From NCBI GenBank assembly GCA_009801015.1, contig VHZZ01000592.1:175200-201275 (forward strand): a stretch of DNA of 26,076 nt, written 5' to 3'. The notes beneath the pieces are model-generated. The model made no database searches, was not told the origin of the DNA, and saw only the letters and a list, made by a program, of their open reading frames with translations. This document shows positions 17,136 through 25,324 of the stretch, piece after piece (the stretch's first letter is position 1; the number at the start of each line of letters is the position of its first letter). The translations under genes were made by a program, and so were the position numbers. The DNA is from Silene noctiflora (Eukaryota; Streptophyta; Magnoliopsida; Caryophyllales; Caryophyllaceae).

Positions 17136-20100
17136 TCAAATTCCGTTTACTATATACTTTTCGATATCAGATAAATCGAGAATTTCATTTAATCCGCTTG
17201 CCACTAGAAACCTGAAATAACAAAAGAATGTGTAAATCCTGTGTATTAATGAGTTAAACCCTAAAATTTGTCGACCAAAAACTACATACTTGTCCTTCAA
17301 AGCTGTAGCCATTGATAGACATCCTCCGGCAATTGATGATTGCATGTTCACTGCGATATTCGGATTGTGTATACTCTGCCTCAAGTGTATCCATCCATGT
17401 TCTCCGTGTTCTTCGTCGCTAACTTTTACCCTGAAACCGTAATATGGCTAAGTATCTCAAGTTCAAAAAATATGACACTGAGAAGCAGTGGCGGAACTCG
17501 AGATTCTATTGTAGGGGCTCATCTCAGTTTCAGTGTTATCATTCACAAATTTTCTTAATAGTCGCAGATTCAGAATCAAAATCACCCTTGTGGCTCCTTT
17601 TAAATCAAAAATAAGGATAAAGTTATCGTCACTTGTCTGAAAACCCGTAAAGACGTAAAGTAGATAAGCGAGGTAAGAGTTGAGAAGAAACACCTGTACA
17701 TATGAGCATCGACAGGAGTAGGGCTGTCGTTAAGATCAACAAGACAACCTTCTCCTATCCAGCAGTCCCCACAGGAGTCGAGCTCCCATCCTTCTATCCT
17801 CTCGTCCTTCACCAACAACGGTCACAAGAGACGCGAAGAAGTCAGTAATTTTCTTATAAAACCGTCTCATAAAAGAACTTGAGTGCCTACATAAGTGACA
17901 TTTTGCTGGTGCGAACTGCGAACTTATGTTATTAGTAATTTAGTACCTCGACATATCTTCTGAAAGTGTCAATGGTTTCGACAGCCTTAGCCTTGGCATA
18001 TCTCGGTTCAGCAATGACATTCATCCGAAGCTCTACCGACTCCAATGGCTCCTCAAGTTCATCAATTAAACTTCCTATTCCTTGGCTTTCACCTGCTAGT
18101 CTCATCCTTACCATCTCTATTATGATTTTCACCGTCATATATGCACCTGTGTATATATTACAAAAACAGGCGAACTTAAAAAAAAAAGAAAAAAAAAAGT
18201 AGCAAATGTCAAGAATTGGTCACAAATACTAGTTTGTGACCGAATTTAGGACATTTACGATAATTTATGAATTGTCGATAATTTTCTTGTTAGAAATCGT
18301 CGATAATTGGCTGTCGCAGATTATCTATACTTTTAACAAACAATTTTACTTTACGTAGTTCCTTTGTTCCAATCATTTGTTTTAAAATACCTCAGTAACC
18401 CCACAAAAAGATGAAAAAAAAAAAAGTAAACAAATAATTGAGACGGAAGAAATACAAAAAGTCATTAAAAACGCTTAATAAACTCACCATCATCAAGAAA
18501 ATAGTTTTCCTTAAGAGCACCGTGACCAGAAGTTTCCATCATAAGATGAGTCTCGATACCATCCTCATTTAACCTCACACCCTTATCAATTACATTCCTA
18601 TATCCAACCCTATACAGACAATGTCGACCACCTCGACGAGCAATAAACCGAGAAAGCGCAATGCTAGTCCTTGCATCGGTCACAATGGTACTTCCAGGAT
18701 GCTCTTTAAGCACAATGGAAGACATAAGTGCAATTAATTTGTCCCCATTAATTGGATTGCCTTTATTATCAACGACACCACTCCTATCGACATCAGTGTC
18801 AAAAACAATGCCGATATCAGCATTGTTTTCTAACACCGCGGTTCTTGTAAGGGACATTGCGATTTTATCTTCAGGGTTTGGAATGTGGTTTGGGAACATT
18901 CCGTCTGGGTTAAGGTGAAGTGACCCGAATGTGTCTGCTCCAAGTTTGTCTAAGACGTCGTATGTGAAAAATCCTCCTGATCCATTTCCAGCATTCACAA
19001 TTATCTGCATTGCAGTTTTAGTTGTTACAGTGTAAACTTTTCATTAACACGAAATCTCATTTGAGATAGCTATATCGACTGTATTTAAGTTAAGACGGTC
19101 TTAGACAAAAGTTGCTCTTTCAGTAAAGACATGTCTAGTAGCAGACCGAGAGGATAACTGTAAATCCTGGTTACGCTACTGAACCAGAAGTTCTGAAAAT
19201 TTACCTGAAAGCCTTGTAAAGGAGTATCATAATGAGTTGGATGATTAACTCTCTGCTTGATTATGTCTCGAAGATGCTTCGAGTAAGCGCTCATGAAATC
19301 GACTTTGATGGGTGGCTTACTTAAACCCAGCGACACCTTTGCTTGTCGATTAGCATACTTACGAGCAGCACGGTCACACAGCTCCTCCACCTCAGGGGAG
19401 GTCAGTCCCCCTGTCTTTGTGAAAAACTTGAGACCATTTCTTGTGTATGGTAAATGAGATGCTGTCATCTGCACCAATTATTTACCTTTAACTGCTCAAT
19501 TTTACTGTCAAAATGCATAGAATTTATTTACCCTTTTCCTTGTCAGATTTATTTAAACAGAGTCGCGATAACAATATTTAGCCGTGTTTCAAACTAACGA
19601 TTTACAAACTGAACTAGCTGATATCTGAACGTAATTTTTTCTTTTCCATCAAATCAGGCAACTATTAGCAAATAATTGAATCACTTACGAGTTACGGAGT
19701 AATACTACTACGTCTACACATATGACTTGTAACACTGATCATGTTAGCCGATCACAAATCATTTCGTTAATTTTTTTGTGTGATTCATGAATGCATAATA
19801 TGAATTGAAACTCGAGTAAATGTTGCAAAAATTATTTACCATGATTGAACCATCATAATCGAAAGAAGGCAAGATAGTACTCATGAAACAAGCCGGTGTC
19901 GTAGCGAGCCCCATATCGAAAACCACACAACCAGCCTTACTAAGTCCAGCAAACACAGCTGCACTCAAAACCGGACCCGAAATCCGAGGATCCCTTCCTA
20001 AAGACACCTTCATTTCCTCTCCTTGTTCTTTCTGAACTTTCTCAATCAACCACTCACCAAAACTCTCTGCAATAGCTTCCACGGCCGGTGGCGTCAGGTC

Positions 20101-20370
20101 CACCGGCCGACCCTTTTCACCCTCCAACGCGACTCCTCGAACATCCGACCCGTTTTGAAGCCTCTTAATTTTCTCAATCTCCTCATCATTTACTACCTCA
20201 ATAGATTGTGCAATGCCAGATGATCTTATTGACAAAAGGGTCTTTGCCCGACCTGAAAATGACCCGAAAAAAAGTATTCTTTGTAACGGTTTTCTCTCCG
20301 ATGTCGACGAAACACAAACTTTGCCTAAACAACTCTTTAGAACAAGATTTGAATATGATGTACAGGCCAT
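17136..20370 (-). CDS. Plastid-type phosphoglucomutase/phosphomannomutase family protein (At1g70820-like)
   Basis: Exons in transcript order: 20370-19840, 19468-19205, 19004-18488, 18146-17947, 17806-17694, 17430-17290, 17211-17136; 613 aa, as in Arabidopsis At1g70820 (about 615). The first 60 residues are Ser/Arg-rich with few acids (MACTSYSNLVLKS...), like a chloroplast transit peptide. The alpha-D-phosphohexomutase domains follow: RLQNGSDVRGVALEG, the active-site loop MTASHLPYTRNG with phospho-acceptor S181, the metal loop FDTDVDRSG (D334, D336, D338), the sugar-binding loop METSGHG (E422, S424, H426), and a phosphate-binding C-terminal domain with RQSIHNPN. The loop has SHLP where textbook members have SHNP. 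Expected role: 1,6-phosphoryl transfer on a hexose or hexosamine phosphate; the true substrate of this plant subgroup is not clear to me. Catalytic residues are intact. Its 3' end faces the CDC48C-like gene. Confidence 0.92.
17483..17610. mobile_element. Possible transposon relic in intron 5 of the phosphohexomutase gene
   Basis: GCAGTGGCGGAACTCGAGAT followed by TGTAGGGGCTCA resembles a motif I have often met in dispersed plant repeats (AGTGGCGGA...). No ends or target duplication could be defined. The call rests on recall of the motif alone. Confidence 0.25.
18358..18452. mobile_element. Decayed Stowaway-like MITE in intron 3 of the phosphohexomutase gene
   Basis: The left end TTCCAATCATTTGTTTTAAA and the right end GTAAACAAATAATTGAGACG are inverted repeats of each other and resemble the element at 10487-10576. 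TA lies on both sides (18356-18357 and 18453-18454). The interior includes a run of 12 or more A. Confidence 0.75.
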
Positions 20371-20974
20371 TGTTTCTGATTTTTTTTTTTTTTTTTTTTT
20401 GTTATGATTTAGTGAAGTAACTTATGTTTTTTTTTTCGAAAAATCGGATTTAATTAGAAGATAATGTGTAGGAATGATATGTTCCCTAAAGAATGGTGAC
20501 CAATTGAATCATAGCCTTATGTTTTGAGTAACAATCTTGGTAACAAATATCAACATATAAAATGACAAATTTTACAGATTTTATGATCTCTTCATAGCCA
20601 TGCAATTCAAACTCAGTTTTACTTCATTTCATTGTCATAATTTTGGCATTTTCTATGAAAATATAAACATGTGTTCTATCAAACAAATTTGCATTTCTTG
20701 TACTAGTTTTTTTTTTTTCGTGTCATTTCGGAAACAACCTCTTTGTGCTGCTAACACAAGGTTAACGCCGTCTACATAAGGCTATGATACAGCCTTCTAA
20801 TTTCCTTTGTTTCGACCTTTAATAAACGTAAATGGTAAAGGTAATAACAAGACATTTTACGAGAAAATATAGCTTAGCGGAACATGATGCAGTGTCTTAT
20901 ACAACAACACAAGATATTAAAGTCGAGCTCAAGAACACAATTCATAATCATACATGAGGAATGGGGAAGAAAGT
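20371..20974. other. Spacer: upstream region of the phosphohexomutase gene and 3' UTR of the CAR gene
   Basis: Both neighbours are on the minus strand, so this holds the leader and promoter of the left gene and the 3' UTR of the right one. It is AT-rich with several homopolymer T runs (20380-20400, 20427-20436, around 20709-20718). No open frame with protein features and no clear minus-strand TATA box were seen. Confidence 0.65.
20380..20400 (-). repeat. A21 homopolymer just upstream of the phosphohexomutase start codon
   Basis: A run of 21 T on the plus strand, that is A21 in the gene's sense orientation. It ends nine bases before the ATG at 20370, so it should lie in the 5' leader if transcription starts further upstream. 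Length is likely polymorphic and prone to assembly error. Confidence 0.8.
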
Positions 20975-23900
20975 TCAAGGCCTTAATCCCCTACAACCGG
21001 GAAGATCAATCCACTCGAGTTGGATTTGAACTTTACCCTTCTCTACATGCTGAAGCTTTAGAATCATGTCTTGGATCATCTTCCCTTTGCCGATCCAAGT
21101 GACCTTACTTTCGTCTGCTAGGCAATTATGCGCGTCAGGCTGTATTTTCTTGACTGCAGTTCCGAGGGGAAGTTCTCCCAGCCCCATTTGGAGACAATCT
21201 AAGTATGGTTTGATGTCGATTATTGCATCACCCATCCTGTCGTCTTCTGTGAATGTATCTTTGTCGAATACTGTCTGCAAAAACAGCAAAATGGAAAGGG
21301 TCTAAGTTCATGATGCATAGTATGACTAACACGGAAATGGAAATTATATGAGTCGTGAGACACTGAGGCAAACCCGTAATTCAATCCAAGTGACATGCCT
21401 ATCAGTCTGGTAAGCATGTAAGGTTCGTTACACAGGGTGAATATATTCCTAGATAGACAAACAGAAATGGCAAATGTGATCGACTTACGAGTTTGATCGG
21501 AACTTTAGGATCAGTAACCGAAAGAGTCAACACATCATTCCACACAGGGTTGCAGTTTTTTTTAATTACTCGAGTCTTTAATTTCTGCAGAAAGCAAAAG
21601 AGAAAATCAGAAACACAGAACATCCATATTACTGCTGTACATTCTGTTACAGATCTTACAGAATAAAGATGCATCAGTTTTTCGAAATATTGGTGTTTTG
21701 GTTTCGCTTTAATCTACTGGTTGAACGAACAAAGATGCATCAGTTTTTCTATAACGAATTGACATGTTTCTTCTAAACCTCATTTCGCTTAATAAGTTTC
21801 ATCAGAACCCCATTTTCACGATTATTTTACATTATTACGAATTCCACATTCATATATCGATTATCTACAATCCATCATATATGCCGTTGTTTACCCAATG
21901 CGCACCTAATAAAAATTTACTTAACGTCTGCAATTCCACCAATATCCAAACAAACGAATATCAAAAAAATCTCAAGAAAAGAGAAATGGGAAACAGGCCT
22001 GAGAGCCCATAGAGATGACAACGTAAGGGTCACTGCTAGCAGCATCACGAACAGCAAGATTAATGCCTCGTTGTATTTTAATTTTCAGAAATCCTTTCCC
22101 CTCCATTTATATTGATTTTAATTATATTTCTTCATGCAAATTATTATAATAAAATGGAATATTATTCCAAGTGCAGAGATTGGAGGAGAAAGGTAAAAAA
22201 AATGTGAAAGATTAAGGTATGAACGTATTTAGGGGAGATGCCATTGATGAATTTATCTATTACTATCGAATTACACGGATTATTTACTGGATGATATTGC
22301 GTTGTTTTTCTTTCTTGATTTACCCTTTTATCCTGTTATATCACGTTTGTTCAGCTTGTGACGGATAGTTGTTTATTTACGTATTAGTTTAATAACTAAT
22401 TTAACCGCAGATTTAACAGCTGGCTTAGCTCTACAAAACACATCAGTAGGCAAGATCCGATCATAAGACACCAGAAGTTAGATCTGGAGACGTTGTCGAA
22501 CGTGTGGGTCCTACACGTTTAGAATCATTCACATAATCACATGTCTTAAACATAAGGAGTATGACACTAACATTTTAAAATTCGTCTTTTTTTATTTTAA
22601 TCGTCTATTACCCTATTAATGAGAGACACCAACTAACTAAAAAAAAAAGTAAGATTAAATAAAAAATAATAATTAATGAGAGACTGTCTTTATTAAGAAT
22701 TTATATTTTAAAACAAAGCGTTTTGTTTCTGACGTATATTTATCTGTCACAAGTTGGAGACGAATATTGCTCCTCTTACAATATGCAAGTGAAAGGACAA
22801 GTGAGGGAGAAATGGAGCATCTCATAGATAGTGTCACTTGCATATTGTGAAAGAGGCATTATTCGTCACAAGTTAATGACGGATAGTGTTCATCTTCAAT
22901 GAAAATTTATGATTTTAAAATTGGTCTTTAGTGATAGTTGTAGACTTGTACTCTGTTGGAAATTAAAGGTATACTAACTTATTGATATTCGACATTTTGT
23001 CGCAAGTTGAAGACGGATAGTTCCCTCTCACAATATGTAAGTGGCACCAATTATGGGATGCTCCATTCTCCCCACTTGCCCTCTCACTTGTCTTATTATG
23101 AGAGGACACTATCCATCTTCAACCTATGACGAATAGTGTTCGTCACAAACATGACGCTTTGTAGGTTTTGAAAGGAATAGTAGAGATGATTTATTAGATT
23201 TTTTTTTTTTCCTTTGTTTGTGGTAAAGGTACGGGAGTATTTGATCGGAAACTCATGAAAATATGTACTCGGCTTGTGATTTAGTAAAAACCGTATATGA
23301 ACAAACGAGTATGTAAATTAAAGCATAAAAAACATTTTACGAAGTACAAGTTAATTGGATTAGATGATGAAGAGATAAAAGTTTTATTGAGTGACGATTG
23401 TTATTTATACTCATGCAATATAGACTTACACAAATTCTCATTGAAGACGGACACTATTTATCGACAGATATTGTCCTCTCACAATATGCAAGCACTTTAG
23501 AGCCTTTTGGGTTTCTAATTTATTACATCCCTATATACTAAAAGATTAACACATCTTTAAATTCTCCCGCTTAAATTTCCCGCCTAGGTAATATTCTACT
23601 GGACAATATTTATTTCCTAATTAATTAGTGTTCACTATCTATATTTATTATTAAACAGTATTTATCTCTTAATTAATTTTATAACATCAATTATTTAACT
23701 TTTACATAAATAAGGCTAATAAAATATCTCCTTGGAATTATATGTGCAAATTTTTTACCCTTTTCAAAATGGAGGTAAATTTCATTAGTTTAATTAATTG
23801 TTAAATTATAAAATATTTGTATCTAAAATACCGTGCATTTGCACGGGAACTACACTAGTATATATATATTCTATATAGTTTATTTTTACCTTTAACAATG

Positions 23901-24203
23901 ACGAGTTGGGAAAAATGTCGTGGAGTATTTAATTTAGTGACGCAATTATGATTTTTTATTAGGAGTGAAAATTTGCGTTATTTGAAAGAGCGAGTGTCCC
24001 TGCTAACCCCAACGTATAAAAAATGAATTTAATATATGTAAAGATAAATTGCTCATATTGTAGGGAGAAATAAAAGATGAAGAATGATAACTTACTTGTG
24101 AACCGGAGATGATAATAACATAAGGATCACTAGAAAAAGCATCACAAACTTTAAGATCAATCCCCTTCTTAACCGTAATCTTAATTACACCTAATGGATT
24201 CAT
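20975..24203 (-). CDS. CAR: C2-domain ABA-related (CAR/GAP1-type) protein, distal first exon form
   Basis: Exons in transcript order: 24203-24096, 21584-21489, 21274-20975; 167 aa, the normal length of plant CAR proteins. Exon 1 encodes MNPLGVIKITVKKG... with Ca2+-loop aspartates D21 and D26 in VCDAFSSDPYVI. Exon 2 gives KLKTRVIKKNCNPVWNDVLT. Exon 3 holds the second Ca2+ loop (D72, D74, D80) and the plant-specific end ESKVTWIGKGKMIQD... WIDLPG. The distal donor (CAA|GTAAGT) is ideal, but intron 1 would be 2511 bases and contains a second candidate first exon (21999-22106), a Helitron and two complete inverted-repeat elements. Known family role: Ca2+-dependent binding to acidic phospholipids, recruiting ABA receptors or small GTPase regulators to the plasma membrane. 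Exons 2 and 3 are certain; the choice of exon 1 is open. Confidence 0.85.
21999..22106 (-). CDS. CAR: Alternative (proximal) first exon of the CAR gene
   Basis: On the minus strand, ATG at 22106 opens 36 codons: MEGKGFLKIKIQRGI, then NLAVRDAASSDPYVVI and SMGSQ. It has the same length, phase and Ca2+-loop aspartates (D21, D26) as the distal first exon, and it is closer to canonical CAR N-termini (NLAVRD). It would join exon 2 at 21584 through a 414-base intron. The donor is CAG|GCCTGT, with GC instead of GT and poor +3/+4 bases; the next GT, four bases on, would put a TAA immediately after splicing. It is either a true GC-AG first exon or the relic of a tandem CAR copy that lost its downstream exons. 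Confidence 0.75.
22741..22885. mobile_element. Inverted-repeat MITE-like element, copy 1
   Basis: The two 52-base arms align without a gap. The left arm starts TATCTGTCAC and reaches ACAATATGCAAGTGA. The complement of the right arm starts TATCCGTCAT and reaches the same ACAATATGCAAGTGA. A spacer of about 40 bases separates them. Target duplications were not identified, so the superfamily is unknown. Confidence 0.75.
22996..23135. mobile_element. Inverted-repeat MITE-like element, copy 2
   Basis: Left arm: CGCAAGTTGAAGACGGATAG then CCCTCTCACAATATG. The right arm is its imperfect complement (TTATGAGAGGACACTATCC, then ATCTTCAACC). The same core words occur in the elements at 22741-22885 and 24431-24576. 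Confidence 0.75.
23441..23496. mobile_element. Half copy (one arm) of the inverted-repeat element
   Basis: TTGAAGACGGACACTATTTA, then TGTCCTCTCACAATATGCAAG, matches the left arm of the full copies nearby. No matching right arm follows; a Helitron begins 31 bases later. Confidence 0.6.
23528..23858 (+). mobile_element. Miniature non-autonomous Helitron
   Basis: It begins TCCCTATATACTAAAAG after an A and ends with the hairpin CCGTGCATTTGCACGG, then GAACTACACTAG followed by T. A TC start, a GC-rich hairpin about 11 bases from a CTAG end, and insertion between A and T are the defining marks of plant Helitrons. The 331-base interior is AT-rich with no helicase or Rep coding, so it would depend on proteins from elsewhere. 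Confidence 0.88.
23859..24095. other. Sequence between the Helitron and the distal CAR first exon
   Basis: A TA-repeat run directly after the Helitron, then AT-rich DNA up to the donor of the distal first exon at 24095. Nothing else is recognisable. Confidence 0.5.
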
Positions 24204-24333
24204 AATCTAACAATTACTTCTTTTATTTATGATTTAATGATGATTTTTCAACAACTAATTATATTGATTGATGCAAACTTTATTTGAGTTTGATGTATGA
24301 AAACATGTAGTTATGATTGTTTGTCAAGTGTAT

Positions 24334-24341
24334 ATTTATAT
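24334..24341 (-). promoter_or_regulatory. TATA-like box upstream of the distal CAR first exon
   Basis: The minus strand reads TATAAATA about 131-138 bases upstream of the ATG at 24203. Initiation about 30 bases downstream would give a leader near 100 nt, a normal plant spacing. AT-rich surroundings make chance matches common. Confidence 0.4.
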
Positions 24342-24430
24342 TAGTTTTGTGTGGATGAATATGACAAAAGTATATAGTAAAATATATAGTAGGTTTAAAT
24401 TAAATACAAATTTCCATGGAAGACGGACAC

Positions 24431-24576
24431 TATCCGGCACAAGCTGAAGATAGATAGTGACTCTCTCACAATATGCAAGTGACACTATTTATGAGGTGCT
24501 TTATTTCTCCTCCACTTGCCCTACTATTTGCCTTATTATGAGAGGGACACTATTCGTTTTCAACTTGTGACGGATA
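24431..24576. mobile_element. Inverted-repeat MITE-like element, copy 3
   Basis: Left arm: TATCCGGCACAAGCTGAAGA, then CTCTCACAATATGCAAGTG. The right arm holds TTATGAGAGGGACACTATTC, then TTTTCAACTTGTGACGGATA, its imperfect complement. The element lies about 90 bases upstream of the TATA-like box of the distal CAR first exon, so it would be part of that promoter. Confidence 0.75.
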
Positions 24577-24733
24577 GACGTTTTCTAAACTAAAATATGT
24601 AGTCGTATTTTTTAATGGGATTTGTTGAGACAAATTGCGTTTTCATGTGCTTGATGAAAGGTGTGCTTCTTGTTTGAGGAACATGGGTAGCACATTTAAC
24701 GACCATTTTTCATTGACGTGTGATTTGTAAATA

Positions 24734-24962
24734 CTTCCAAGTTCCTTCCTCACGGTTCGGTTATTTGTTTGCCTTTGATTTTGCCATAAAGATAAAAAAA
24801 AATAGGAGAGCGACAATTATAAATAGATTACAAGTGGGTTAAATTGAGTGTGAAGAATTCAATTACTCATTAAAAACATTCTTAAAAAAAAAAAAAAAAA
24901 AAAAAACAATTGACTGAGACATCCAAAATAAAATAATAAACAATTAATCGGAATGGAGTGAC
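24734..24962. mobile_element. Probable larger Stowaway-like element
   Basis: Left side TTCCTTCCTCACGGTTCGG then TTATTTGTTTGCC; right side AATAATAAACAATTAATCGG then AATGGAGTGAC. The ends are degenerate inverted repeats with TA on both sides (24732-24733, 24963-24964). The interior has an A run of about 22 bases ending near 24906. The alignment is weaker than for the other Stowaway-like copies. Confidence 0.5.
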
Positions 24963-24984
24963 TACGAAGTATCACTTCTTCCGT

Positions 24985-25324
24985 GTCACTCTAGCTTTTC
25001 TTTTAATAAAAGAGTTAAATTTGGATGAATTAGCCTTACACCTATGCAAATTATACATGTATGTTTACTCACATTATTTTATTATAAAAAAATACAATAT
25101 TTAAGATTTAATTTTATATTAATTAATTACCCTCCTTTACAATTATTATTATCTTTAGAGTGAACATTTTAAAATAAAGTAATAAAACTTCTTTACCTTT
25201 TGTTCAACAAACTTAAATTGCAAATTTAACAATAATGGAGTTATAATGTCATGTTTAAAGTTTTACATTTGAATTATAAACTAGTTTTGTTACCCGTGAA
25301 ATTCACGGGATGTTATGTTTCTAG
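24985..25324 (+). mobile_element. Probable second miniature Helitron (3' end clear, 5' end uncertain)
   Basis: The hairpin CCCGTGAAATTCACGGG (25293-25309) is followed by ATGTTATGTTTCTAG and T: a Helitron 3' end. A plausible 5' start (TCTAGCTTTTC...TAATAAAAGAG) lies near 24990, but without the expected preceding A. The left side of the hairpin also reads as a Helitron end on the minus strand (CTAG at 25281-25284), so the element could instead extend to the right. Confidence 0.5.

Larger units (their letters stand above)
22107..23527. other. Transposon-rich stretch between the two CAR first exons, left part
   Basis: AT-rich DNA with no supported gene. It holds two inverted-repeat elements (22741-22885, 22996-23135), a half copy (23441-23496) and an isolated end fragment CTTGTGACGGATAG near 22355. 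A run of A/T-rich low complexity lies at 22600-22720. The small plus-strand frame at 23297-23500 overlaps the half element and is not credible as a gene. Confidence 0.6.

Noticed and set aside
17600..17818. 72-codon minus-strand frame read as a separate gene
   Set aside because: It contains exon 5 of the phosphohexomutase gene and runs on into the intron; GAC at 17806 after GAAG is the acceptor that aligns with the family.
23297..23500. 67-codon plus-strand frame between the CAR first exons
   Set aside because: It overlaps the half copy of the inverted-repeat element, is Lys-rich from A-rich DNA, and has no family match.
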